NCBI RefSeq assembly: GCF_910589175.1
Contig: NZ_CAJURR010000008.1
Span: 17,372-81,371, forward strand
DNA length: 64,000 nt
From: an uncultured Lactobacillus sp.
Lineage (GTDB): Bacteria; Bacillota; Bacilli; Lactobacillales; Lactobacillaceae
Direction of reading: 5' to 3'
The stretch's first letter is position 1; each line of letters starts with the position of its first letter. Below are positions 1-8,777 of this stretch, piece after piece. A program made the translations under genes and the position numbers. The notes under the pieces are model-generated. The model saw only the letters and a list, made by a program, of their open reading frames with translations. It ran no database searches and was not told the DNA's origin.

Positions 1-15
1 GTAGGAGAATAATAA

Positions 16-1344
16 ATGAAGCACATGCAAGTTAACCACAAAAAGGCAGCTTTACTAGGTCTACAACATTTACTCGCAATGTATTCAGGAGCCATTGCAG
101 TCCCGCTTTTGATTGGAACTGCCTTGAAATTTAACTCCACTCAAATGACTTATCTAGTTTCAATTGATATCTTCATGTGTGGTTTAGCAACTGCTCTCCA
201 GCTTCTACGGAATCGTTATTTTGGAATTGGTTTACCTGTTGTTTTAGGGTGTGCCATTCAAGCGGTAGCTCCTCTTCAAATGATTGGGAAAAAATTCACC
301 ATTGGTACTATGTACGGTGCAATCATTGTAGCAGGTGTTTTCGTATTTTTAGTAGCTGGCTATTTTTCCAAAATCAAAAAGCTCTTTCCACCAGTTGTAA
401 CAGGAAGCTTAATTACAGTAATTGGACTTTCCTTAATTCCAGTCTCTATTCAAAATCTTGGTGGAGGTAATTCTACAGCTAAAAACTTCGGTGACCCTAA
501 AAATCTTTTAACTGGCTTTATAACTGTAGCAATTATTCTTGCACTTCAAGTTTGGGGCAAAGGATTTATTAAATCAATCGCTGTTTTAGTGGGATTAATT
601 GCAGGAACATTAATTGCCAGTACTCTTGGTATGGTTTCACTTACTCCGGTTGCTCAAGCTTCTTGGTTCCACTTACCTCAACCTTTTTACTTTGGAATGC
701 CACAGTTTGAGTGGTCATCTAGTTTAACGATGATCATCATTGCTCTCGTTTCAATGGTTGAATCTACTGGAGTATTCTTTGCTATTGGCGATTTACTCCA
801 CAAAGATATCACAAGCGATGACCTCAAAAAAGGTTATCGTGCTGAAGGGCTCGCACAGATCCTTGGCGGAATCTTTAATACATTCCCCTACACTACTTTT
901 TCACAAAATGTAGGTTTACTTGAATTATCAGGTATAACTACAAAAAGACCAATTTACTGGGCATCTGGCTTTTTAATGTTAATGGGATTATTACCTAAAT
1001 TTGGTGCTTTAGTAACTATTATCCCTGACTCTGTCTTAGGTGGCGCAATGCTTGTAATGTTTACAATGATTGCCGTTCAAGGAATGAGAATGCTAAAGAG
1101 AGTAGACTTTGAGGATACTCGTAATATCTTAATCGTAGCTATCTCAATTGGTCTCGGATTAGGTGTTACTGTTTATCCACAAGTTTTCCAAGCTTTACCA
1201 GAAACTATTCAATTATTCCTTGGAAATGGTATTGTTGTAGCGAGTTTAAGTGCTACTATTCTCAATTTATTATTTAAAGGAAAATCTGGCTTAGAAGAGC
1301 AACATATTCCAGCTGCTCCAGAAAAAATTGAAGTACAAAACTAA
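16..1344 (+). CDS. pbuX: Nucleobase:cation symporter (NCS2), probable xanthine permease
   Basis: Polytopic membrane permease of the NCS2 xanthine/uracil family, 442 residues, the usual family length, with about 12-14 hydrophobic segments. The N-terminal signature around QHLLAMYSGAIAVPLLIG is typical of bacterial xanthine permeases, which import purine bases for salvage by xanthine phosphoribosyltransferase. The start is fixed by GGAG just upstream of the ATG at the very edge of the window, so any upstream partner such as xpt or a purine riboswitch lies outside. It ends in a strong terminator shared with murA. Family assignment is secure; xanthine rather than uracil or guanine as substrate is inferred from overall resemblance. 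Confidence 0.8.
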   Translation: MKHMQVNHKKAALLGLQHLLAMYSGAIAVPLLIGTALKFNSTQMTYLVSIDIFMCGLATALQLLRNRYFGIGLPVVLGCAIQAVAPLQMIGKKFTIGTMYGAIIVAGVFVFLVAGYFSKIKKLFPPVVTGSLITVIGLSLIPVSIQNLGGGNSTAKNFGDPKNLLTGFITVAIILALQVWGKGFIKSIAVLVGLIAGTLIASTLGMVSLTPVAQASWFHLPQPFYFGMPQFEWSSSLTMIIIALVSMVESTGVFFAIGDLLHKDITSDDLKKGYRAEGLAQILGGIFNTFPYTTFSQNVGLLELSGITTKRPIYWASGFLMLMGLLPKFGALVTIIPDSVLGGAMLVMFTMIAVQGMRMLKRVDFEDTRNILIVAISIGLGLGVTVYPQVFQALPETIQLFLGNGIVVASLSATILNLLFKGKSGLEEQHIPAAPEKIEVQN

Positions 1345-1368
1345 ATAAAATATTTTCTTAAAACCACG

Positions 1369-1401
1369 CAAAAAGGACTTGGAATTTCCAAGTCCTTTTT
1401 A
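1369..1401. terminator. Bidirectional rho-independent terminator between pbuX and murA
   Basis: AAAAGGACTTGG and CCAAGTCCTTTT form a 12-bp stem with a 5-nt loop and T tracts on both strands, placed between two converging genes. Confidence 0.9.
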
Positions 1402-1414
1402 TGTTCTATTTTAA

Positions 1415-2680
1415 TTAAACATCAATCACAGATACTTCTGCACCTAGTTGACGCAACTTTTGTTCAATTCTATCATAGCCACGCAAAATATTGCCCGCAT
1501 TTGAAATGATAGTTTCACCATCTGCCATTAAACCAGCAAGCATCAAACAAGCTCCTGCTCTAATTTCACCAGCACTAACATGTGCTCCATGCAAATGATG
1601 AGTTGGATGAACTAAGATAATATTATCTTCTACTTGAATATTTGCACCCATCTTTTGAAGCTCAGGAATATGACCAACACGTTTAGGATATATTTGATCA
1701 ATTATTACACCTTCACCACTCTTAGCAGTTAGAAGAAGCGGAGTAATTGGTTGCTGTAAATCAGTTGCAAATCCAGGATATACATCAGTTCTAACTTGCG
1801 TCATCTTCAAGTCACCAGCCGGATAAACATAAAGGGAATCTTCATCAGCATCAATTACTACACCCATTTCTTCTACTTTAGCTAAGTAAGAATCTAGGTG
1901 TTCTTCGATAATATTATGAATTCTAATACCGTTTCCGATACAAGCAGCTAGAGCCACATAAGTTCCAGCTTCAATTCGATCAGGAATAATAGTATGAGGA
2001 GTTTGTGCTTTTAATTCCTCCACTCCTTCAATTCGAATTACTTCAGTACCTGCACCACGAATAACAGCGCCCATATTATTCAAAAATGTAGCTAAATCAA
2101 TAATTTCTGGTTCCTTAGCTGCATTTTCAATAATAGTTTGGCCCTTTGCCATTACGCTAGCCATAATTATGTTCATTGTTGCGCCTACAGAAGGCATCTT
2201 TAAATGAATTTTTGCACCACGAAGCCCGGTTTTAGGAGCTGTAATGATAATTTGATCGTTTTCATTCTCAACAGTTGCACCTAATGCTTCAAAGCCTTTA
2301 ATATGCTGATCAATAGGACGAGGGCCAATATCATCTCCGCCTGGAAAACCCACCACAGCTTTACCAAAACGACCTAATAATGCACCCATAAAGTAGTAAG
2401 AAGCTCTCAAGCTCTTAATCTTACCTGCCGGAAGGGGACTGCGCTTAATGTTATCCGGATTTATTCGTAAAGTGGTTTCATGAAAATCACACTTCACATC
2501 CATTTCACTAAGTAGATCCATCAAATTATCTACATCAGCAATTCGCGGAACCCCTTCTAGGATAACAGGAGTTCGCGAAAGTATTGACGCTGGAATCAAT
2601 GCTACAGTGGAATTCTTAGCACCGCCGATCCACACGTCGCCCTTTAGGGGCTTTCCACCATGAATAATCATCTGTTTCAT
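1415..2680 (-). CDS. murA: UDP-N-acetylglucosamine 1-carboxyvinyltransferase (MurA), Asp-type active site
   Basis: Transfers enolpyruvate from PEP to UDP-GlcNAc, the first committed step of peptidoglycan synthesis in the cytoplasm. 421 residues, normal length for the EPSP-synthase fold. The substrate-binding GAKN is at residues 20-23 (Lys22, Asn23). The active-site loop reads PGGDDIGPRP at residues 113-122, so the residue equal to E. coli Cys115 (the Cys alkylated by fosfomycin) is Asp116. The C-terminal RAGACLMLAGL segment is conserved. It follows pyrG on the same strand, separated by a terminator. Lactobacilli usually carry two MurA paralogues; which one this is cannot be told from the window. 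The start used lies about 12 bases after AAAAGGA; a second ATG nine bases further in is possible. Confidence 0.93.
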   Translation of the reverse strand: MKQMIIHGGKPLKGDVWIGGAKNSTVALIPASILSRTPVILEGVPRIADVDNLMDLLSEMDVKCDFHETTLRINPDNIKRSPLPAGKIKSLRASYYFMGALLGRFGKAVVGFPGGDDIGPRPIDQHIKGFEALGATVENENDQIIITAPKTGLRGAKIHLKMPSVGATMNIIMASVMAKGQTIIENAAKEPEIIDLATFLNNMGAVIRGAGTEVIRIEGVEELKAQTPHTIIPDRIEAGTYVALAACIGNGIRIHNIIEEHLDSYLAKVEEMGVVIDADEDSLYVYPAGDLKMTQVRTDVYPGFATDLQQPITPLLLTAKSGEGVIIDQIYPKRVGHIPELQKMGANIQVEDNIILVHPTHHLHGAHVSAGEIRAGACLMLAGLMADGETIISNAGNILRGYDRIEQKLRQLGAEVSVIDV

Positions 2681-2749
2681 TGGGGAAACAATCCTTTTCT
2701 CTATTTGTAATACCCAAATGTATCACAAAATATATTAAATGAAAAACGT

Positions 2750-2789
2750 AAAAAAAACAAGAGAAGCCGCGGATTATGGCTCTCTTGTT
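2750..2789 (-). terminator. Terminator after pyrG
   Basis: On the minus strand AACAAGAGAGCC pairs with GGCTTCTCTTGT and is followed by a run of eight Ts. It separates pyrG from murA. Confidence 0.85.
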
Positions 2790-2811
2790 ACCGAAATTTA
2801 ATTTTTGAAGT

Positions 2812-4434
2812 CTAGTTAAAATGTTGTGCCGGAAGACCACTTGCTGCACCAATAAATGCTTTAAACAATCCTTCTGGTCTTTGTGGACGACTTAAAAATT
2901 CTGGATGATATTGAGCTGCGATAAAGAATTTTTTATTTGGAATTTCAATAATTTCTACTAAATGATTATCTGGAGAAACACCAGAGAAGACCATGCCTGC
3001 CTTTTCAAATGCTTCACGATATTCATTATTAAATTCATAACGGTGGCGGTGTCTTTCTTGAATTACATCTTGATCATCGTATGCTTCACGCGTCTTGGTT
3101 CGCTTCTTTAAAGTTGCTGGGTATAAACCTAAACGAAGAGTACCACCAATATTCTCTTCATCACGCTTGTCAGCCATAATATCAATAATATTATTCTTAG
3201 TGTCTGGATTAGCTTCTGCACTATTAGCATCTTTTAAGCCGAGTACATTTCTAGCAAATTCAACACTAGCCATTTGCATACCTAAGCAGATTCCTAAAAA
3301 TGGGATATCGTGTTCACGGGCATATTTAATTGAAGTAATCATCCCCTCAAGACCGCGTGTACCAAAACCACCAGGTACAATTAATCCATCTGAATCCTTC
3401 ATAATTTCTGCAATGTTATCTTCAGTGATGTCTTCTGCTTGGACCTTATTTACCTTAATTTTAGTGTCATATAAGTAACCAGCGTGTTGCAGAGCATCAG
3501 TGACAGAAATATATGCATCTTCAAGTTCTACATACTTACCTACTAAAGTAATAGTAGTTTCATGCTTTAAGTTCTTTGCACGTTCATCTAATTTCTTCCA
3601 AGCTTCCATATCTGCTTCTGGCTTTGGACTTTCTAAGTGTAAAAAGTCGCAAACTTTTTGGTCCATACCTTGTTCTTGGAAAGCAAGTGGTAAATCAAAA
3701 AGTGAAGGAGCATCAATGGATTCAATAATACGGTCTACTGGAACATCAGTAAAGGTTGAAATCTTATTTTTTAACTCTTGAGCAATTGGTTTTTCAGCTC
3801 TCAAAACAAGCATATTTGGTTGAATACCAATACTTCTAAGTTCAGCAACTGAATGTTGTGTTGGCTTAGTTTTCATTTCGTGAGCAGCATGAAGATAAGG
3901 TACTAGTGTACAGTGAATGTACATTACATTTTCTTCACCAACCTCACGACGCATTTGGCGAATTGCCTCCATAAATGGTGTAGATTCGATATCCCCTACT
4001 GTACCACCAATTTCAGAAATAATGACATCTGAATCAGTTGTTAAGGCAGCACGCATGATTTTTTTCTTAATCATGTCCGTAATATGCGGAATTACTTGCA
4101 CAGTTGCACCATGATAGTCACCGCGACGTTCTTTATCAAGCACTTCTTGATAGATTTTACCAGTAGTAACATTAGAATATTTACTTGTTCTAACATCAAC
4201 AATTCTTTCATAGTGACCCAAATCAAGATCAGCTTCTGTACCATCATCAGTAACATAAACTTCCCCATGTTGATATGGATTCATTGTACCTGGATCGATA
4301 TTAATGTAAGGATCAAACTTTTGCATGGTAACTTTTAAGCCACGATTTTTAAGTAAACGTCCTAAACTTGAAGCTGAAATTCCCTTACCTAGTGATGAAA
4401 CAACTCCACCAGTTACAAAAATATACTTTGTCAT
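2812..4434 (-). CDS. pyrG: CTP synthase
   Basis: Makes CTP from UTP with ATP and glutamine. 540 residues from the ATG preceding [17 protein letters not shown], the invariant family N-terminus. An in-frame extension upstream exists but would begin inside the leader and is rejected; GAGAGGAAG sits before the chosen ATG. Domains: amidoligase (about 1-265, with the P-loop-like [10 protein letters not shown]) and class I glutamine amidotransferase (about 300-540) with nucleophile Cys in GICLGMQ and the His-Glu pair in QYHPEF. It is preceded by a dedicated promoter and attenuator whose sequence fits CTP-dependent reiterative transcription, and its promoter begins just after rpoE, the classic Firmicute order. 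Confidence 0.97.
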   Translation of the reverse strand: MTKYIFVTGGVVSSLGKGISASSLGRLLKNRGLKVTMQKFDPYINIDPGTMNPYQHGEVYVTDDGTEADLDLGHYERIVDVRTSKYSNVTTGKIYQEVLDKERRGDYHGATVQVIPHITDMIKKKIMRAALTTDSDVIISEIGGTVGDIESTPFMEAIRQMRREVGEENVMYIHCTLVPYLHAAHEMKTKPTQHSVAELRSIGIQPNMLVLRAEKPIAQELKNKISTFTDVPVDRIIESIDAPSLFDLPLAFQEQGMDQKVCDFLHLESPKPEADMEAWKKLDERAKNLKHETTITLVGKYVELEDAYISVTDALQHAGYLYDTKIKVNKVQAEDITEDNIAEIMKDSDGLIVPGGFGTRGLEGMITSIKYAREHDIPFLGICLGMQMASVEFARNVLGLKDANSAEANPDTKNNIIDIMADKRDEENIGGTLRLGLYPATLKKRTKTREAYDDQDVIQERHRHRYEFNNEYREAFEKAGMVFSGVSPDNHLVEIIEIPNKKFFIAAQYHPEFLSRPQRPEGLFKAFIGAASGLPAQHFN

Positions 4435-4473
4435 GCCGTGCTTCCTCTCTTTTCTTTTATTCTCTGTTAAAAT

Positions 4474-4558
4474 CAAAAAAAGCTCCCAAATACATGGGAG
4501 CTTAATTGCACATAGAGTGCCCATACAAAATACTAAAGGGAAATTTGCTTTCCGTCAA
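4474..4558 (-). promoter_or_regulatory. pyrG promoter and CTP-sensing attenuator leader
   Basis: Read on the minus strand: -35 TTGACG (4553-4558), 17-base spacer, -10 TAGTAT (4530-4535), then seven bases to an initial GGGCAC (first G at 4522). About 20 bases later a terminator hairpin (4480-4503) has AGCTCCC as its 5' arm and GGGAGCT as its 3' arm followed by seven Ts. In B. subtilis pyrG, low CTP stalls polymerase at the first C, extra Gs are added at the GGG start, and the poly-G 5' end pairs with the CUCCC arm to block termination. All these parts are visible here. Mechanism is by analogy. Confidence 0.85.
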
Positions 4559-4563
4559 GTACT

Positions 4564-5106
4564 TTACTCATCATCGTTATCAAGATCATCTTGGTGAAGT
4601 TCAGATAATTGGCCTTCAATACCATCATCTAATTCATTGTCATCGGCATCATCAAGATCATCATCTGAGTAGTCGTCTTCATTAGTATCTTCTTCGTCAA
4701 CATCCAAATCTTCATCTTCTGGGTCATCTGAATCGTAGTCGATAATATCATCATCGTCAGAATCACCAATGAAAGCATTAACTTTCTTGTGGTGTTTCTT
4801 ACGTGGTACATCTTCTTCATCTTCTGGATGGTTTACTTCTTCATCAACAGATTCATATGGGAACCAAGAACGCAATGCCCAAACATTATCACCCATTGAA
4901 ATGAATTCACCATCAGTGTTCATATCAGTGTAAAATTGTGGCAAACGCTCACGAATTTCTTCGTCACTCTTACCCAGAAAGTTCTGGACGGCGTTAACGA
5001 TATCAGCAAAGGCCATTCGCTTGCCGCTATCTTGTAAAATTGCACGAGCAACTTCGATCATTGACAATTCGTCTTTATTTTGGCCTTTAAAATCATCTAA
5101 CCCCAC
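4564..5106 (-). CDS. rpoE: RNA polymerase delta subunit
   Basis: Delta factor, a small acidic protein that binds core RNA polymerase in Firmicutes, speeds recycling and tunes sensitivity to initiating NTPs. I start it at the GTG before GLDDFKGQ, giving 180 residues, because AAAGGA sits 9 bases upstream of that GTG; a GTG 18 bases further out would place the RBS inside the gene. An N-terminal HARE-HTH domain (about 1-90) is followed by a low-complexity tail made almost entirely of Asp and Glu, the family hallmark. The stop codon is only a few bases before the pyrG -35 box, so rpoE transcripts probably end at the pyrG attenuator. Confidence 0.95.
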   Translation of the reverse strand: MGLDDFKGQNKDELSMIEVARAILQDSGKRMAFADIVNAVQNFLGKSDEEIRERLPQFYTDMNTDGEFISMGDNVWALRSWFPYESVDEEVNHPEDEEDVPRKKHHKKVNAFIGDSDDDDIIDYDSDDPEDEDLDVDEEDTNEDDYSDDDLDDADDNELDDGIEGQLSELHQDDLDNDDE

Positions 5107-5154
5107 AGTGGCACGTCCTTTCACGTAATCAATTTATCTACATTTGCTAAAGAT

Positions 5155-5574
5155 CTATTCTATTATATCAATCTTTATTGCATAGTTACCTACTAAGTAT
5201 AGACCAGAAAAGAGATCATATTCAACTTTTAGTTGCATCTTTCCTGGAGAAATTTCAGAAAAACTCAATTTATTAGTTAAAGACTCTAAATTCATTTGCT
5301 TACCAGCAGCTACAACTTTACATTTTCTTTTTTCTCCTGGCTCAAACTTCATTAGCGTATGATCACCTTTAGCGTCTCCGCGCTGCATCACAAGCTCATT
5401 TGGTTTAACTAATAGCTTTACCTCAACATCGCCCTCTTTATTTTTTTCACTATACTTTATGCGCCAATCATTACCGACTTTTTCAATTGATCCTATGCCA
5501 TCTCTTTCAAAGACGGCTGATTCATCTTCTTGGTGAATCTCACTAGTAATTTTAATCTCAACTTTCTTGCTCAT
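5155..5574 (-). CDS. DUF1934 (YwiB-like) beta-barrel protein
   Basis: 139-residue cytoplasmic protein of the DUF1934 / YwiB family, lipocalin-like folds of unknown function that sit next to rpoE or argS in many Firmicutes. The alternating pattern of short strands (KVEIKITSEI, VEVKLLVKP, KMQLKVEYDLFSG, YAIKIDII) supports a beta-barrel. The start is the ATG before SKKVEIK, with AAGGAAGGTG six bases upstream; a start six codons earlier would lack an RBS. It is divergent from the HD-domain gene, and a 19-bp perfect palindrome lies between them. Function is unknown. Confidence 0.75.
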   Translation of the reverse strand: MSKKVEIKITSEIHQEDESAVFERDGIGSIEKVGNDWRIKYSEKNKEGDVEVKLLVKPNELVMQRGDAKGDHTLMKFEPGEKRKCKVVAAGKQMNLESLTNKLSFSEISPGKMQLKVEYDLFSGLYLVGNYAIKIDIIE

Positions 5575-5622
5575 ATTTTCACCTTCCTTCACGCTAGGAT
5601 AGCCTTAAAGTAGCATTATTGT

Positions 5623-5641
5623 TATAATCAAGTTGATTATA
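5623..5641. promoter_or_regulatory. 19-bp perfect palindrome between divergent genes
   Basis: TATAATCAAGTTGATTATA is a perfect inverted repeat around one G. It contains a TATAAT on each strand; the plus-strand copy is preceded by TG plus one base (extended -10). It could be an operator controlling both the DUF1934 gene and the HD-domain gene. Confidence 0.5.
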
Positions 5642-5686
5642 CGTTAGCAGATTTATTTTATTATCCGAGAAAATAGTATAAGAAAA

Positions 5687-7051
5687 ATGGAAAAATTTCA
5701 AAGTAAAAAGCTGGATCATGAGAAAGTAATGAGAGATCCAGTTCACAACTATATTCATGTTAAAGATCAAGTTATTTTAGATGTCATTAATTCAAAAGAG
5801 TTTCAACGATTACGCCGAATCAAGCAATTAGGACCGGCATCTTACGTTTTTCAAGGTGCAACTCATACTCGCTTTGAACATAATCTAGGTGTTTATGAAT
5901 TAACCCGGAGAATTTGTGATATTTTTGAAGAAAAGTATGTAAGTAAAGAGCCAGGCGATGGCTTATGGAATCCAGACGAAAGACTCTTAGCAGAATGTGC
6001 CGCTTTACTTCATGATATTGGCCATGGTCCTTATTCTCATACCTTTGAGCATTTATTTGGTACTAACCATGAAAAAATGGGCCAACAAATTATTACCGAT
6101 AAAAATACTGAAGTGAACCAAGCCCTGAGAAAAGTAAGTCCTAATTTTCCAGAATTAGTTGCTAGTGTTATTGCTAAAACATATCCTAATCCTCAGGTAG
6201 TCAAACTAATTTCAAGTCAAGCTGACGCAGACAGAATGGATTACTTACTGCGGGATGCTTACTTTACTGGCGTAACTTATGGAAGTTTTGACTTAACGAG
6301 AATTTTAGAAGTAATCCGTCCCTATAGAGATGGTATCTGCTTTACAGATAAAGGTATCCACTCAGTCGAGGATTACATCATTAGTCGATATCAAATGTAT
6401 CAACAAGTTTATTTCCATCGCGTTAATCGTTCAATGGAAGTTATCTTGCATCATTTACTTGAACGAGCTCAAATTATTTATGAAGAAGGTAAACTTCAAG
6501 TTACTCCTCAACTCGAAGCCTTTTTGAACGGAAAATGGACCCTTGAAGATTATCTCAAGTTAGATGATGGCGTGATGGAAACTAATTTCTTACTCTGGAC
6601 CAACTCAGGAGATCAAATTTTATCTGATCTTTCAAATCGGTACTTATACCGTCATCCCCTTGAAAGTGTCAAAATTAATGAAGATACTAAGAGTTTACTG
6701 CCAAAACTAAAGAATCTCATTAAGCAAGCTGGTTTTGATCCTAATTACTATACTGCTACCAATTCAGCTTTCGATGAGCCTTATGATGCATACAAGCCAA
6801 CTGGGAAAAATGCTCATAGCCCAATTGAAATTATGCAAACTGATGGCAGTTTAGTCGAACTTTCTGAATTGAGTCCACTAGTTAAATCCTTAAATGGAAC
6901 ACTTCAGGGAGATGAGCGTTTCTTCTTTCCAAAAGTAATGGTTAAAGAAACAGATGAGCCTCAAATTTTTGATCCTATTTATCAAGAATTTCAAAAATAT
7001 ATTCGAAATAATACTTTACGCTACTTACGACGTCCAAATAAAAAGAAATAA
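5687..7051 (+). CDS. HD-domain deoxynucleoside triphosphate triphosphohydrolase (YwfO/EF1143-like)
   Basis: 454-residue HD-superfamily phosphohydrolase. Metal ligands are visible: His65 in TRFEHNLG, His109-Asp110 in LLHDIGHGPYSH, and an Asp in the later ADADRMDYLLRDA segment. The N-terminal RDPVHNYI and FQRLRRIKQLG are characteristic of the SAMHD1-like branch; the E. faecalis member EF1143 is a dGTP-activated dNTPase, so hydrolysis of dNTPs to nucleoside plus triphosphate is the likely reaction. The RBS is poor (AAGAAAA). It stands alone between a palindromic divergent promoter region and a terminator shared with the next gene. Confidence 0.82.
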   Translation: MEKFQSKKLDHEKVMRDPVHNYIHVKDQVILDVINSKEFQRLRRIKQLGPASYVFQGATHTRFEHNLGVYELTRRICDIFEEKYVSKEPGDGLWNPDERLLAECAALLHDIGHGPYSHTFEHLFGTNHEKMGQQIITDKNTEVNQALRKVSPNFPELVASVIAKTYPNPQVVKLISSQADADRMDYLLRDAYFTGVTYGSFDLTRILEVIRPYRDGICFTDKGIHSVEDYIISRYQMYQQVYFHRVNRSMEVILHHLLERAQIIYEEGKLQVTPQLEAFLNGKWTLEDYLKLDDGVMETNFLLWTNSGDQILSDLSNRYLYRHPLESVKINEDTKSLLPKLKNLIKQAGFDPNYYTATNSAFDEPYDAYKPTGKNAHSPIEIMQTDGSLVELSELSPLVKSLNGTLQGDERFFFPKVMVKETDEPQIFDPIYQEFQKYIRNNTLRYLRRPNKKK

Positions 7052-7054
7052 GCT

Positions 7055-7089
7055 AAAGACGCACTGATAAAATTCAATGCGTCTTTTTT
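7055..7089. terminator. Bidirectional terminator between HD dNTPase and alpha-glucosidase genes
   Basis: AAAGACGCA pairs with TGCGTCTTT around a 14-base loop, followed by Ts on the plus strand and preceded by As for the minus-strand gene. Confidence 0.8.
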
Positions 7090-7090
7090 G

Positions 7091-8707
7091 CTATGCCTTA
7101 ACCGCAAAAGCTTCATAAGGTTTTAAAACCATATTCTTTAAACTGTCCCGTTTTTCATAGTTACTAATCACAACTTCTTTAAAGGGAATATCTAAATTTA
7201 GATTTTGTTCCTCACCAGACAAGTTAGCGACTACTAGCCACTTTTCATCTTCTAGTTTTCGCCAAAAAGCCAAAATATTGTCACTAGTATTTTCAACAAG
7301 TTCAAAGTCTCCATCTACAACAAGAGGATTTTCATGTCGCAGTCTAATTAACTTCTGATAGGTATAAAAAATAGAATTTGGATCTTCTAGAGATTCTTCA
7401 ACGTTAATTGTTTTGTAGTTTGGATTTAATTTTAACCATGGTTTTCCAGTAGTAAAGCCCGCACTTTCTTCGTTTGACCACTGCATTGGACGTCGTGCAT
7501 TATCTCGACCTTTAGTATTAATTGCTTTAATTAATTCTTCCTTACTGTAGCCTTTTTCAATTCTTTCGCGATACATATTGATACTTTCAATATCTTCTAC
7601 TTCATCAATTGACTTAACAGGACAATTGGTCATCCCAATTTCTTCGCCATTATAGATGTAAGGTGTACCATGCATTAAATGCAGTATAATCGCAAACATT
7701 TTTGCACTTTGAACTCGAAATTCTTTATCATTTCCCCACCGTGAAATAACTCGCGGAATATCATGATTTTCCCAAAAAAGACTGTTCCATGCATGGTCAA
7801 AATCAATTTCAGTTTGCCATTTAACTAGAACTTTTTTCAATTCACCTAAATCAAGCGGCCGTAAATCCCATTTTTCTTTTCCTTCTTGCTGATCTAAGCC
7901 TTGATTTTCAAATTGAAATACCATCGATAATTCATGACGAGCTGGATCTGAATATTCGGCAGCAATCTTTGGAGTAGAATTCCATGTTTCACCAACTGTC
8001 ATTAACTCTTTACCGGCAAAAGTATTCTCATTCATCTCTTTTAAATAAGGGTGAAGCATTGGACCATTCTCCCGAATCTTTTTATCGGGATCTTTTCCAA
8101 TAAGTTCAATGACATCCATTCTAAAGCCGCCAATCCCCTTATCAATCCAATAATTCATCATTTCATAGATTTTATTTCTTAATTTTGGGTTCTTCCAATT
8201 AAGATCTGGCTGTTGATCGGCAAAGAAGTGTAAGTAATATTGACCAGTTTTTTCATCAAACTTCCAAGCCGATCCAGAAAATGCCGACTTCAAATCATTA
8301 GGTTCATGTCTATCTGCTGGATCACGCCAAATATAAAAATCGCGATATGGATTGTCTTTGCTCTTTTTCGCTTCAATGAACCAAGGATGTTGATCAGATG
8401 TATGATTAACGACAAGGTCCATAATAATGCGTATGTGATGTTTTTTAGCTTCTTTAATCAGATTATCCATATCTTCCATTGTTCCGTATTGTGGGTCTAT
8501 TTTTTGATAATCAGAGATATCATAGCCATTATCTACGCCAGGAGATAAGTAAACTGGCGACAGCCAAATAGCATCAATTCCTAATTTTTCTAGGTACCCC
8601 AATCGTGAAATAATTCCCGGAATATCCCCAATTCCATCTCCATTACTATCTTGAAAGGATTTAGGATAAACCTGATAAACAACCGCTTTTTTCCACCAAG
8701 GTGTCAT
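7091..8707 (-). CDS. GH13_31 alpha-glucosidase, predicted alpha-1,6 specific (DexB / isomaltase-like)
   Basis: Intracellular exo-acting glucosidase, 538 residues, no signal peptide. GH13 regions are visible: DLVVNHTSDQHPWF, nucleophile Asp198 in GGFRMDVI, acid/base Glu in TVGETW, and ENHDIPR. The residue after the nucleophile is Val199; in this subfamily Val marks isomaltase or glucan-1,6-glucosidase activity, while Ala or Thr marks maltase activity. It therefore probably removes glucose from isomaltose, panose or branch stubs left from imported maltodextrins. It is the last gene of the maltodextrin region, separated from malG by a terminator, so it may have its own promoter or depend on read-through. 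Confidence 0.88.
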   Translation of the reverse strand: MTPWWKKAVVYQVYPKSFQDSNGDGIGDIPGIISRLGYLEKLGIDAIWLSPVYLSPGVDNGYDISDYQKIDPQYGTMEDMDNLIKEAKKHHIRIIMDLVVNHTSDQHPWFIEAKKSKDNPYRDFYIWRDPADRHEPNDLKSAFSGSAWKFDEKTGQYYLHFFADQQPDLNWKNPKLRNKIYEMMNYWIDKGIGGFRMDVIELIGKDPDKKIRENGPMLHPYLKEMNENTFAGKELMTVGETWNSTPKIAAEYSDPARHELSMVFQFENQGLDQQEGKEKWDLRPLDLGELKKVLVKWQTEIDFDHAWNSLFWENHDIPRVISRWGNDKEFRVQSAKMFAIILHLMHGTPYIYNGEEIGMTNCPVKSIDEVEDIESINMYRERIEKGYSKEELIKAINTKGRDNARRPMQWSNEESAGFTTGKPWLKLNPNYKTINVEESLEDPNSIFYTYQKLIRLRHENPLVVDGDFELVENTSDNILAFWRKLEDEKWLVVANLSGEEQNLNLDIPFKEVVISNYEKRDSLKNMVLKPYEAFAVKA

Positions 8708-8725
8708 ATTTTTTCTCCTTCAAAT

Positions 8726-8758
8726 AAAAAGTGCCCTGTTAAGACAGGACACTTTTTT
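8726..8758 (-). terminator. Terminator after malG
   Basis: On the minus strand AAAAGTGTCCTGT pairs with ACAGGGCACTTTT with a short loop, followed by Ts. It lies between malG and the DexB-like gene. Confidence 0.85.
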
Positions 8759-8777
8759 CACATAAACTTTAATTTGA

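Noticed and set aside
3095..4338. Several plus-strand open frames opposite pyrG
   Set aside because: Antisense shadows with no RBS, poor composition and no family resemblance.
4435..4524. Thirty-codon N-terminal extension of CTP synthase
   Set aside because: It would be translated from the untranslated leader and through the attenuator hairpin; the family N-terminus and an RBS are at 4434.
4629..4820. Met- and Ile-rich frame on the minus strand within rpoE
   Set aside because: Shadow of the Asp/Glu-rich tail read out of frame.
5107..5124. Longer rpoE start (GTG at 5124)
   Set aside because: It would place the AAAGGA ribosome binding site inside the gene; known delta subunits begin at the GLDDFKGQ region.
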